Shown: positions 1-7,588 of the stretch, in pieces | Layout of the letters: every line of letters starts with the position of its first letter | Numbering within the stretch: the first letter of the stretch is position 1 | Program-made: the position numbers and the translations under genes | Source of the DNA: Anaerolineales bacterium | GTDB lineage: Bacteria; Chloroflexota; Anaerolineae; Anaerolineales; Villigracilaceae | DNA: 20,524 bases | Reading direction: 5' to 3' | Assembly: GCA_025966435.1 (NCBI GenBank) | Contig: JAICRQ010000009.1 | Span: 1-20,524 of the forward strand | The notes under the pieces: model-generated | What the model was told of the DNA's origin: nothing | What the model saw: the letters and a program-made list of their open reading frames with translations, nothing else | Database searches by the model: none

Positions 1-898
1 AAAAGGTCTGGTAGACGCGCGCCAGGCCTTCCGGTCCGATCGAGTCGAAATATTTTTCACCGGAATAGAGTCTGGAGAAGTAATACTGCAGTGCCACCGA
101 GCCAGCATTTTGCCAGGGATCAGGTCGGAAGATCGTTTCATCCAACAATTCAAGCTCGGTGATCCTGCCGGCGCGCCAGTTGTAGTATCCGTTGTTGAGG
201 GTGTTCGCCGCGATAATTAATTGAAGGTAGGGTGTTTCATAGTTCACCCGGCGGAAACCAAGCATATAGTTTCCACTGGGAGGCGTTGGCTGGGTGAGCG
301 CGCCGCCCTCATATTCGAGTAGCGCCAGGAGCAGTTGCGGACTGACACTGTAATTCTGAGCGATATAGTCCACGGCTTCCGCGCCGGTGCGCGTCCGTTC
401 CCCGGCGTACACGCGATAATCTTTCAGCCATCCAGAAGTGGTGGCGACAAATGCCGAGGTGCTAAAGCCGATCTGCGCCGGTCCGTTGACGAATGCGTGG
501 TCTGGAATGCTTTGGTACGCAGTGCCCCACAGCGGTAGATAATAAATGGGAATCTTCATCGGCATCCCGGGCGGCATCGTCGTGGCATCGAGCGGGATAA
601 TGGGATTGGCTTCCCGGATCTCCTCGACGGTGGTGTTGAAGCGCGCCGCCAGAGCCAGCAGAGTATCGCCGTTTTGTGCCGTGTAATCCACGAGCTCGCC
701 CGGCGCATATTTCGGTCGCTCCGAGGTTGGCGCGGGGACAGGCGTGGGGGCGAGCGGCGTGATCATATTTTCGATGATGCTCGGGGCGGGTCCCGGCGCG
801 CAGGAGGCGAGCAGGAGGGCAATAATTAAGAGATTCAAAAAACACAGAGATGAAACTTTCCCTCTGTGTCCTTGCGTCAACGATATTTTCAGTTTCAT
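1..898 (-). CDS. LysM / transglycosylase-like lipoprotein, 3' end outside window (paralogue A)
   Basis: The frame is open from an ATG at 898 to the window edge, giving 299 residues without a stop. Residues 1-33 are a long basic n-region, a hydrophobic stretch and a lipobox (LLAS-Cys33), so this is a lipoprotein. A Pro/Thr-rich linker follows, then a LysM domain at about 71-117 (DYTAQNGDTL start), which binds peptidoglycan. The middle region carries SVSPQLLLALLEYEGGA at about 184-200, which resembles the catalytic helix of lytic transglycosylases, with Glu197 in the putative catalytic position. It aligns by eye through this region with the two genes to its right, so an M23 domain probably lies beyond the window. 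It starts 6 bases after the stop of the preceding gene, so it is probably co-transcribed. There is no clear Shine-Dalgarno. Part of the signal-peptide code consists of a CACAGAG/CTCTGTG inverted repeat. Confidence 0.85.
   Translation of the reverse strand, partial: MKLKISLTQGHRGKVSSLCFLNLLIIALLLASCAPGPAPSIIENMITPLAPTPVPAPTSERPKYAPGELVDYTAQNGDTLLALAARFNTTVEEIREANPIIPLDATTMPPGMPMKIPIYYLPLWGTAYQSIPDHAFVNGPAQIGFSTSAFVATTSGWLKDYRVYAGERTRTGAEAVDYIAQNYSVSPQLLLALLEYEGGALTQPTPPSGNYMLGFRRVNYETPYLQLIIAANTLNNGYYNWRAGRITELELLDETIFRPDPWQNAGSVALQYYFSRLYSGEKYFDSIGPEGLARVYQTF
842..869. repeat. Inverted repeat inside signal-peptide code
   Basis: The 8-base arms ACACAGAG (842-849) and CTCTGTGT (862-869) are perfect complements around a 12-base loop. 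The sequence resembles the ACACAGAG-type dispersed repeats common between genes in many environmental bacterial genomes. Here it encodes residues 10-19 of the lipoprotein n-region. That resemblance is from memory and not searched. Confidence 0.55.
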
Positions 899-904
899 AC
901 CAAA

Positions 905-2506
905 CTATCCATCATCCGTTTCACGCAGGATCACAGCCAGAGATTGGGCATATAGATCCGCAGTGATCACTTTATCACCTTTGACCAATTTTCCTTCGTA
1001 GGGTTTCTCACCCGCGTAGACCGTCCAGCCGCTCAACACAAAAGGAAGCGGACCGTCCGCAATGACCCACTCGCCGTTATATTTGCGGGCGAAATGCAGG
1101 TGGGTTCCGGTTGACATGCCTCCTTCACAGGAAGGATGCCCGATGCGGTCATCCTGTTCCACCCATACGCCCTCGGGCACGCGGTGAGTGGCAGCAACAT
1201 GTAAATACAGGAGGTTCCACCCCGTTTGTTCGGAACCATCTCCGTCCGTATCCACCACAACCACGCCGTTGCCAGAGCGGACGACTAAACCCGGCGCGGC
1301 AGAGACGATCCAGTGGTCAGAAGACAGGCAGCCTGTTTCAGCGCTCGGGGGCGCAAAATCCAGGGCAGCCATGGGTCCTTCGTTTTCCCAGGCGGCATGC
1401 GGTCCGCCGGTGAAAGCCCAGGCTGCTTTCATTTCGAAAGGCAGGGACATTTCTGGCTGGCTGATGCTTGGCGGAAAGATCGGACCGAACACGTCCGCCC
1501 GTGACCACGGGTCGCCAAACATATTCTGGTAAAACGGCAAAAAGCCGCTGGTCTGGTCCATGATGCGCAGCCATTCATTATAGGAATGATGGCGTGAGAA
1601 ATAATACATGAGCGAAACCGTGCCGGCATTGAGCGTTGGATCAATGCGAAGCCGGGTGCCATCTTGAAACGTCAGCTCGACCATTTTGCCGGAGCGCCAG
1701 TCATAGTATCCCGTAGAAAGCTGTTTGATCGCCCAGACCATCTGCATGAACATTCCCTTATATTTAAAGCTTTCATGCCCCAGGGGATAGTCAATGCGGA
1801 ACTCGTTTTCCGGTGTGCCTCGCACCCAGCTTCCTTCATAATCCAGGAGCGCCAGCAGCAGCCGCGGATTGATGGAGTTCTCGTACGCCAGCCGCTCGAT
1901 TTCACGTGCGCCGGACATCCAGCCGGTAGAGCCAAGGTACTGGCGATAATTGGCGAGATATCCGCCCGCGTCTTTCACATACGTGGAAATATCAAAATCT
2001 ACAGCGGTTGCGGAGAAGATCAACTCGTTATCGGGGATTAATTGGACAGCGGGTGTAAAGGGAAGAGAGCGGTCCAGCGTATCCGGGATAATCAATAAGG
2101 TCCCGGGATCGAGCAGTCCTTTTTCGGGCAGAATTTTGGGGGAAGCGATCTCGTTCATATCTACCCCAAATCGGATCGCCACAGCCGGGAGCCAGTCCCC
2201 GCTTTGGGTGTAATACAGAAGGGTAGGTGCGTTCTCTTGTGTCAACGCTGCATTTTCGGCAGTGGGAGTGGCTTCCTGGGTTACGAATGCTTCCCTAAGT
2301 GTGGGGATGGGTGTGACCGTCGCTTCCACCACCAAGGGAGCGATCATTTCCGCGGTTTGTGTGGGAACAACTATCGGCTGTGACGTGGGAGAGGCGCCTC
2401 CGAGCGGGGTTGGGGTAGCATACTGCCCCCACAGGGACGCGTTGCTGCTCCCGCATGCGGCGAGCAAAAATGAGGCTGCAATAATCAGGCTGATGAGTCG
2501 CTTCAC
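905..2506 (-). CDS. LysM-M23 cell-wall hydrolase lipoprotein (paralogue B)
   Basis: This 533-residue protein is predicted to be a lipid-anchored peptidoglycan hydrolase. The signal peptide ends in lipobox LLAA-Cys18. A Thr/Pro-rich linker runs to about 92 and a LysM domain covers about 96-141. A transglycosylase-like helical region at about 200-335 contains NPRLLLALLDYEGSW with Glu224 in the putative catalytic position. The C-terminal M23 metallopeptidase domain (about 365-512) shows probable zinc ligands His370 and Asp383 (GGPH...ALDF) and the HLH motif at 469-471, with His436 (YLH) as probable catalytic base. A DxDxDG loop (Asp419, 421, 423) inside M23 looks like a calcium loop. The start is GTG; a stop lies one codon further upstream in frame, so no earlier start exists. 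No strong Shine-Dalgarno is visible. The bond it cleaves cannot be told from sequence. Confidence 0.9.
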   Translation of the reverse strand: MKRLISLIIAASFLLAACGSSNASLWGQYATPTPLGGASPTSQPIVVPTQTAEMIAPLVVEATVTPIPTLREAFVTQEATPTAENAALTQENAPTLLYYTQSGDWLPAVAIRFGVDMNEIASPKILPEKGLLDPGTLLIIPDTLDRSLPFTPAVQLIPDNELIFSATAVDFDISTYVKDAGGYLANYRQYLGSTGWMSGAREIERLAYENSINPRLLLALLDYEGSWVRGTPENEFRIDYPLGHESFKYKGMFMQMVWAIKQLSTGYYDWRSGKMVELTFQDGTRLRIDPTLNAGTVSLMYYFSRHHSYNEWLRIMDQTSGFLPFYQNMFGDPWSRADVFGPIFPPSISQPEMSLPFEMKAAWAFTGGPHAAWENEGPMAALDFAPPSAETGCLSSDHWIVSAAPGLVVRSGNGVVVVDTDGDGSEQTGWNLLYLHVAATHRVPEGVWVEQDDRIGHPSCEGGMSTGTHLHFARKYNGEWVIADGPLPFVLSGWTVYAGEKPYEGKLVKGDKVITADLYAQSLAVILRETDDG

Positions 2507-2575
2507 GAATTAAGTCCGTTGCGGGAATTATACCTGTAGAAAGGTGATAGTCACCCAATGAAAGCCAGTTGCTCT

Positions 2576-2629
2576 CTGCGCCGTCCCCGGCGCAGAATTT
2601 ACCTGTGAACCGCCGCCGGGGACGGCGGC
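2576..2629. repeat. Pair of GC-rich hairpins with complementary loops (BIME/REP-like)
   Basis: Hairpin 1 (2576-2595) has 7-bp arms CTGCGCC/GGCGCAG and loop GTCCCC. Hairpin 2 (2612-2629) has 6-bp arms GCCGCC/GGCGGC and loop GGGGAC. The two six-base loops are perfect complements. Equivalently, GCCGTCCCCGGC (2580-2591) and GCCGGGGACGGC (2615-2626) form a 12-bp inverted repeat. It lies between two same-direction paralogues, so it could act as a processing or termination structure, or be a paired REP element. The rest of the 141-base gap (2507-2647) shows nothing I can name. Confidence 0.7.
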
Positions 2630-2647
2630 TTGAGCTTAGATTTTATT

Positions 2648-4240
2648 TCATCTCGAAATTTGATTCAAACCCTCGAACCTGCCCTCCAGCGCTTCGTAGA
2701 CAATATCTCCACGCGTCAGGAAACCGTCGTATTCGTAGCCATTTCCGCTGGAGACCCAGCCATCCAGGTTGAACGGAAGATTCCCGTCGGCGGGAATCCA
2801 CTCCCCGTTATATTTGCGCGCCAGATGGAGATGCGTGCCATTCGAGATACCGCCTTCACACGAAGGGTGACCGATCCGGTCACCGGCATATACATATGTA
2901 TCAGGCTGGACGCGATCGCGCGTTTCGACGTGCATATAGAGCACATTCCAGCCGGTCTGTTCGTACCCATCGTTATCCAGGTCCTGGATGACTGCGCCGT
3001 TTTCGGCGCGCACGATCCAGCCGTTAGCGACGGCAACCACCCAGGCGTCGCTGCTGACACATCCCAGGGCTTCTCCGGGCGGGGCAAAATCGAGCGCGCC
3101 CCAGGCAGAGCCCGAATCCCAGCCGCCGTGCGGGCCCCCCGTATACGACCAGACCGACCCCGATTCAAAGGGAAGCTGCATGGCAGGCTGGCTTAAGTTC
3201 GGCGGCACTAGAAAGGGGATGTCAAAGTCGAAGGGGTAGCCAAAGAGATTGTTATAGGTTTCGAAGACACCGAGCGGACCGACATCATTATCCCAAAACG
3301 GACGGTTGTTAAACAGCGAAAGAAAATACTGCACCCCGGCCGTCCCGGCGTTGATGGTGGGGTTGAGCGGAACGTATGTGCCATCGCTCAATGGTAATGT
3401 AGAGAGGGCATTGACACGCCATAAATAAAAGCCGCGGTTCAAATTATTAGCGGTCCATGCAAGCTGACGGTAGAGACCCTCATAAAAACTATCGTAGAAG
3501 CCGAGCGGGTACTCCACGTTTTGAGGGTTAGGGTCGGTCACCCAGCCACTTCGGTATTCGAGGAGCGCCAGGAGCAAACGCGGGTTCACCGAGTAATTTT
3601 TTGCCACGCGCTCTACGATCTGGGTTCCCGTCAGAAATTCTCCATCTACATCCCCTGAATAACTTGCGAGGTAGCCGCCCTGTTCCTCGACGAATGACTC
3701 CATGTCAAACTGAATGGTAGCGGGTCCGTAGACCAACTCCGAGTCGGGAATGATCTTGAAAGAGGACCCGGGATTGGGATCCACCTCTACGGGGGGGATC
3801 GTCAAAACCATCCCGATCGCCAGGAGGCTCGATTCGTTCAATCCGTTTGCCTGCATCAGCGCCTCGAGGGTAATCCCGTATCCGCTGGCAATGCTGCCAA
3901 GAGTATCGCCAGCCTGGACGGTATATTGATCCAGAAAGTCACGCGGGGTTGGGATGGGGTGAGGAGCATCCGGAGTCGGTGTCGTGGAGGAGGAATTGGA
4001 ATTGCGCTGAGGGATTTGGACGGATACAGGCGCACGTGTGGGCGTCGGACCTCCCGAGCTTCCTAAGGGCACCATCACATCGCTGCCCGGCACGGGCGCT
4101 ACCTGTGAACCGCTTCCGTTGATCGGTGCAAAGGGATCATAGGTTGGATAGGCATCTGTCGGAACACTCGCACCACAGGAGGAAATCAGAACGGCGCCAA
4201 GCAAAAGGAGGGTTGTAATGCGCGAGGGGAGAACGAACAT
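2648..4240 (-). CDS. LysM-M23 cell-wall hydrolase lipoprotein (paralogue C)
   Basis: This 530-residue lipoprotein has the same architecture as the gene after it. The lipobox is LISS-Cys22, followed by a long Ser/Thr/Pro linker and a LysM domain at about 105-149 (YTVQAGDTLGSIASGYG). The transglycosylase-like region contains SVNPRLLLALLEYRSGW, where Arg230 replaces the Glu of the other two copies. The C-terminal M23 domain carries His371 and Asp384 (GGPH...ALDF), His437 (YMH) and HLH at 470-472, so the peptidase site looks intact. A DxDxDG loop (Asp420, 422, 424) is present. I chose ATG at 4240; a TTG six bases upstream is possible, but neither has a good Shine-Dalgarno. The MFS stop codon lies about 60 bases upstream, so read-through transcription from that gene is possible. 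Confidence 0.9.
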   Translation of the reverse strand: MFVLPSRITTLLLLGAVLISSCGASVPTDAYPTYDPFAPINGSGSQVAPVPGSDVMVPLGSSGGPTPTRAPVSVQIPQRNSNSSSTTPTPDAPHPIPTPRDFLDQYTVQAGDTLGSIASGYGITLEALMQANGLNESSLLAIGMVLTIPPVEVDPNPGSSFKIIPDSELVYGPATIQFDMESFVEEQGGYLASYSGDVDGEFLTGTQIVERVAKNYSVNPRLLLALLEYRSGWVTDPNPQNVEYPLGFYDSFYEGLYRQLAWTANNLNRGFYLWRVNALSTLPLSDGTYVPLNPTINAGTAGVQYFLSLFNNRPFWDNDVGPLGVFETYNNLFGYPFDFDIPFLVPPNLSQPAMQLPFESGSVWSYTGGPHGGWDSGSAWGALDFAPPGEALGCVSSDAWVVAVANGWIVRAENGAVIQDLDNDGYEQTGWNVLYMHVETRDRVQPDTYVYAGDRIGHPSCEGGISNGTHLHLARKYNGEWIPADGNLPFNLDGWVSSGNGYEYDGFLTRGDIVYEALEGRFEGLNQISR

Positions 4241-4301
4241 GGGCAAGATTTTACCAAAGCATGAGAGCCAAAGAGAGATACGCTATGACTTTGTCACTCC
4301 T

Positions 4302-5480
4302 CTAATCCGCGATGGCAGCGGACTCTGTGACCGGGCTGGGTCTTAGGGATACTTTTGTGAAAAGGATCAGCATCAACCAATTGAGGATAATACCCACCAA
4401 AATCATTGCCATCATTGCACTCGCACCGACCTGTACAAACGCCTGACCAATCAGCCACGGCAGAATCATACCGCCTATTCCTGCCCCAACCAGGAATAGT
4501 CCTGCGATCGTTCCCGTCACATGCATACGTTCTTCTGCCAGGGTTAAGAAGGTAGGAAAGATCGACGCCTGAGAGATGCCGAACAAAATGGTTCCGAGCC
4601 ACAAGACGAAGCTGGATTGTGGGAAGAGCAGGATTAATCCGACGCTGAGGATGCAGCCTGCAAAGTCAAGGATAAGAATCGTGATGGGTCTCGCCTGTGT
4701 CGAAAACCAGATTCCAAACAACCGGCCCAGAGTAAAAGCTCCCCAAAAGGCGGAAGTCAAATAGGCAGCCGTCACCTCCGTGCCAAAGTTCAACGTGAAG
4801 GCGTAGGTATAGATCCACGCCCCATACCCCGCTTCGCCGCCGACATACAGCACAAAGCATAAGACCATGATCAGGACAGGAAGGATGGGGAATGGAGCAC
4901 TTACATGATGAGCAGGAACTGCACGGGATGCTGGACTCGGTAAGTTCCAGATCCATATCGCAAGTGGGAATGAGAGAATGGCGAAAAGCCAATACACCCA
5001 ATAAATATCGCCGGTGGCTGAGAGCACCTGCGCGACAATGAGTGGTGCGATGAAAGCTCCCACGCCGAAAAAGGCATGTAATCCATTCATGAACGGTCCG
5101 ACGGTTTCATTGTGAACCCAAAGCAATAAGGTATTACACCCCACGTCCAGCGCGCCTTTGAAGAGTCCTGAAACGAGCGCAACAGTGAAAAGCACCCAAC
5201 GGGATGATGCCAGGGGTACGAGTGCAATCGTGATTCCCACGAAGATGAGAACGCCAGCCATGAACCGGTGACCCGGAACGCGGTCATAGAGGCGCCCACC
5301 GATATATGATCCCAGCAGATAACCCAGAGAGCCAAACAGGAAAAGCGAGCTGATCTGATCCAGGGCGCTGGAGGTATGTTCGGCAAGCTTGAGGAGAGTG
5401 GGTCCCTCGGCGGCAATCATGAGCCCCAGAAGGATAAACGCTAGATAGTAGGCAACGGTCGATGCATATTTTTGATTCAT
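4302..5480 (-). CDS. MFS transporter, NaGLT1/FucP-like
   Basis: This 392-residue integral membrane protein has about 12 hydrophobic segments. The major-facilitator loop motif GGRLYDR lies near residues 61-67, between TM2 and TM3. The segment DVGCNTLLLW (112-121) followed by MNGLHAFFGVGAFIAPL (131-147) is typical of the branch containing FucP and the sodium-dependent glucose transporter NaGLT1/MFSD4. A sugar or related solute is therefore a reasonable guess, but the substrate and direction are unknown. The ATG at 5480 lies 13 bases after the stop of the upstream acetyltransferase, suggesting co-transcription. No strong Shine-Dalgarno is visible. Confidence 0.85.
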   Translation of the reverse strand: MNQKYASTVAYYLAFILLGLMIAAEGPTLLKLAEHTSSALDQISSLFLFGSLGYLLGSYIGGRLYDRVPGHRFMAGVLIFVGITIALVPLASSRWVLFTVALVSGLFKGALDVGCNTLLLWVHNETVGPFMNGLHAFFGVGAFIAPLIVAQVLSATGDIYWVYWLFAILSFPLAIWIWNLPSPASRAVPAHHVSAPFPILPVLIMVLCFVLYVGGEAGYGAWIYTYAFTLNFGTEVTAAYLTSAFWGAFTLGRLFGIWFSTQARPITILILDFAGCILSVGLILLFPQSSFVLWLGTILFGISQASIFPTFLTLAEERMHVTGTIAGLFLVGAGIGGMILPWLIGQAFVQVGASAMMAMILVGIILNWLMLILFTKVSLRPSPVTESAAIAD

Positions 5481-5493
5481 GAGGATTCAAATT

Positions 5494-5952
5494 CTATTTC
5501 AAGTCTTTTTTCATGTGGATTCCAGTGATTTTAAATCCCATCTTCTTATACAGTTCCTGCGCGGTAATATTGTCCCCGAAGACATGCAGGGCAACCGATT
5601 CCACTTCCATGGATTTGAGTGTTTCGTCCATCGCCCTCAGTGCCTGCTTGCCAAATCCCTTGCCTCGAAATTTTTCGTCGATGACAAAATCGAAGATAAA
5701 TGCTTTTTGATCTTTGACCTGCACCCACAAGACACCGAGCTTGTTACCTTTCTCATCCAGAAGTGACCAGAGATATTGATCCTTGGTGTGGATTCCATCG
5801 GGAAGATAGTGCTCGAACTCCTTTCGTGATCGTTCGAGGGCACCTTCGGCCAGCCAATTACCATTGCGGACGTGGTCCTCGGCATATTCGCGGATGCCGC
5901 GTTCTAGGAACCGCTCAAAATCTTCTTGTTGAAGAGGTTCGAGTTTAATCAT
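5494..5952 (-). CDS. GNAT family N-acetyltransferase
   Basis: This 152-residue protein is a full-length single GNAT domain. The acetyl-CoA pyrophosphate-binding motif RGKGFG lies at 96-101, after the beta-4 strand FDFVIDEKF. The late conserved elements are NITAQELYKKMGF (128-140), with Asn128 and the possible general acid Tyr135. The family transfers acetyl from acetyl-CoA to an amine, but the substrate cannot be read from the sequence. The N-terminal half (EDHVRNGNWLAEGALERS) resembles small stand-alone acetyltransferases rather than the ribosomal RimI type. It is the first gene of a likely two-gene unit with the MFS transporter. A TGATACAAT extended -10 lies just upstream. Confidence 0.87.
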   Translation of the reverse strand: MIKLEPLQQEDFERFLERGIREYAEDHVRNGNWLAEGALERSRKEFEHYLPDGIHTKDQYLWSLLDEKGNKLGVLWVQVKDQKAFIFDFVIDEKFRGKGFGKQALRAMDETLKSMEVESVALHVFGDNITAQELYKKMGFKITGIHMKKDLK

Positions 5953-5971
5953 AGATTGTCTTATTGCAAGG

Positions 5972-5980
5972 ATTGTATCA
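5972..5980 (-). promoter_or_regulatory. Extended -10 promoter candidate for acetyltransferase gene
   Basis: On the minus strand, TGATACAAT reads as an extended -10 (TG, one base, TACAAT; the hexamer is at 5972-5977). No good -35 is found at 17 bp, which is usual for extended -10 promoters. Transcription would start about 13 bases before the ATG. The rest of the 5953-6034 gap is AT-rich. Confidence 0.4.
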
Positions 5981-6034
5981 AATAAGGAGTGGGAAAATAT
6001 TTCCTTTGAACGCTTTTAGTAGCAGAACAATATG

Positions 6035-6808
6035 TTACAAACTTACTCGTTGCGCATTGGTATACACGTTGAAGCGGTCTCGCCTGGCATAGCCGATCAG
6101 GGTAATCCCATATCGTTCCGCCATTTCGATAGAGAGAGAACTGGGGGACGTGCGTGAAATCAGAATTGGCGCTTTCAGGCGCGCCGCTTTTTGCAACATC
6201 TCTGAACTAATACGCCCGGTGGTGATCAACAGCCTCGTCTGTGGCCAGATATTTTCCATCAGGCAGAGTCCGGCGATCTTGTCGAGCGTGTTATGGCGGC
6301 CAATATCTTCTGCGACAAGCACAATCTCGTTTCCGTCACTTAATGCAGAAGTATGGACGCCGCCCGTTTCACGGTAGAGCTGCTGGTTTTGAAACAGTGA
6401 CTCCACCAGATGCCCGATCGCTTCCGGCGGGACCTTTGGCTGGTCGCTGTCAAACGAGACGTCGACGCGCGCCAGTGCGTCCACAGCGGTAACGCCGCCC
6501 GTACAGCCAGACGTCCGCCGCCAGGATTGAGGCTGCTCCACGCTGTGACTCAACCAGACGTCCACGTTATCTCCGTGCTCACAGAGGCGCACATCCTCTA
6601 CTTCCTCTATCGCCTCGATGATGCCTTCGTTGTAGAGAAACCCCACCGACATCGCCTCTAGGTTGACTGGCGTGCACATGAATGTGAGCCATACTTTGCC
6701 GTTGACCGTTAGGGAAACGGGAGTTTCGACGATCGTCTCGGCATCGAATGGCTTCCACTTCTTGAATTCATATCTTTCGTAATGGATCGCTTTTTGAGGG
6801 GTGATCAT
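6035..6808 (-). CDS. fdhD: FdhD-like sulfur carrier / formate dehydrogenase accessory protein
   Basis: FdhD transfers sulfur from a cysteine desulfurase to the molybdenum or tungsten cofactor of formate dehydrogenases. This 257-residue protein has the conserved AEDIGRHNTLDK (166-177) and TTGRISSEMLQKAA (196-209) blocks. The usual CxxC loop is replaced by SGCTGG, with a single Cys102. The start was set at ATG 6808 because GGAG sits 5 bases upstream. The frame stays open upstream to 7036, but only through a repeat and the end of the next gene. Neither a formate dehydrogenase nor molybdopterin genes are in view. The DUF402 gene ends about 127 bases upstream, so this gene probably has its own promoter. 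Confidence 0.85.
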   Translation of the reverse strand: MITPQKAIHYERYEFKKWKPFDAETIVETPVSLTVNGKVWLTFMCTPVNLEAMSVGFLYNEGIIEAIEEVEDVRLCEHGDNVDVWLSHSVEQPQSWRRTSGCTGGVTAVDALARVDVSFDSDQPKVPPEAIGHLVESLFQNQQLYRETGGVHTSALSDGNEIVLVAEDIGRHNTLDKIAGLCLMENIWPQTRLLITTGRISSEMLQKAARLKAPILISRTSPSSLSIEMAERYGITLIGYARRDRFNVYTNAQRVSL

Positions 6809-6827
6809 ACGCACTCCAAAATGGCAT

Positions 6828-6860
6828 GTCATTGCGAGCCCGAAGGGCGAAGCAATCTCC
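6828..6860. repeat. Dispersed hairpin repeat (CATTGCGAG...GCAATCTCC type)
   Basis: The element contains nested inverted repeats: ATTGC (6831-6835) with GCAAT (6852-6856), and GCCC (6838-6841) with GGGC (6845-6848) around GAA. It matches, from memory, a family of intergenic repeats seen in many Chloroflexota and other genomes. It lies 19 bases before the fdhD start. A second hairpin, CTCCGC/GCGGAG (6916-6932), lies just after the DUF402 stop and may end that transcript. Confidence 0.6.
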
Positions 6861-6935
6861 TTGCAAAAATTGCTCACTAAGTTGCCTGCGCTTCGACTGC
6901 GTTCGTTGCCACTCACTCCGCTCAGCGCGGAGGAC

Positions 6936-7565
6936 TTATATCTTATCCCAATTTTCAGGCAGCGTGGGTGGAGTCCAGGCAGGGTCCGGCATCCAGTCCA
7001 GCCAGGACCCGTCGAATGGATGGTGGCGTTTTTCAAGCCTTTTCAGGACTTCGGGTTTTGCCATCTCAATTCCCTGCACCCATTCCGGGAGGATTGCACC
7101 CTGTTCGATTGCCATCTGATAATCATCTTCATCCTTCCACCGAAAACGCAAGCCAGGATCAATGTCGATGTCCAGATCCAGGTCCAGGCTGTCGATTCCA
7201 CAGTGACTTTTCTTGAAAGGAAGCTGGAAATTGACATAATATCCCAGGAATTCATGAGAAGCATGATTCCAGAAAAGCATGATGGAATAATACTTCTCAG
7301 GTTCTGTAATTGTCAGCACCCGGTTAGTATGCCAGGGAAATTCTTTTAACATCCAATCTTCATTTATAAAATCCCAGCGGCGCTTACCCGCCTTAACACC
7401 GGGAGTATAGTGTTGCTCCACCATACATTGGGCTTGAGGGAGAATGGCTCCCACAATTTCCTGAGGCGTTTCCTGTAGAAGAAAGGTTGGTACAGCATGC
7501 CATATACGGTTCCGATACATTCCCCTCCATACATAAACGTCACCTGGTTTCCAGTGCTTAGTCAT
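6936..7565 (-). CDS. DUF402 (FomD-like) family protein
   Basis: This 209-residue protein is assigned to DUF402. The diagnostic region is YYVNFQLPF (109-117), the acidic strand DSLDLDLDIDIDP (125-137) and WKDEDDY (143-149). In characterised relatives such as FomD and Staphylococcus nucleoside di/triphosphate phosphatases, these carboxylates bind divalent metal, and the enzymes hydrolyse nucleotide phosphoanhydride bonds. The N-terminal part (WKPGDVYVWRGMYRNRIW) matches the short strand-rich start of the family. The exact substrate is unknown. The ATG at 7565 has AGGA upstream at a slightly long spacing. It begins 23 bases after the stop of the membrane glycosyltransferase, so the two are probably one operon. 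Confidence 0.8.
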   Translation of the reverse strand: MTKHWKPGDVYVWRGMYRNRIWHAVPTFLLQETPQEIVGAILPQAQCMVEQHYTPGVKAGKRRWDFINEDWMLKEFPWHTNRVLTITEPEKYYSIMLFWNHASHEFLGYYVNFQLPFKKSHCGIDSLDLDLDIDIDPGLRFRWKDEDDYQMAIEQGAILPEWVQGIEMAKPEVLKRLEKRHHPFDGSWLDWMPDPAWTPPTLPENWDKI

Positions 7566-7588
7566 AGATTTTATTCCTATAAAGAAGC

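Noticed and set aside
2630..3196. 188-residue plus-strand ORF
   Set aside because: It is antisense to the M23 domain of a clear gene and has no recognisable family features.
4241..4246. TTG start for paralogue C
   Set aside because: It adds only two residues and has no better ribosome site than the ATG at 4240; kept as an alternative only.
4286..4296. TGAC-TTT-GTCA palindrome as MFS terminator
   Set aside because: A 4-bp stem with no U-run is too weak to call.
6809..7036. Upstream extension of fdhD giving 333 residues
   Set aside because: The added 76 residues come from the dispersed repeat and the end of the DUF402 gene in another frame; ATG 6808 has GGAG at 5 bases and gives the family length.
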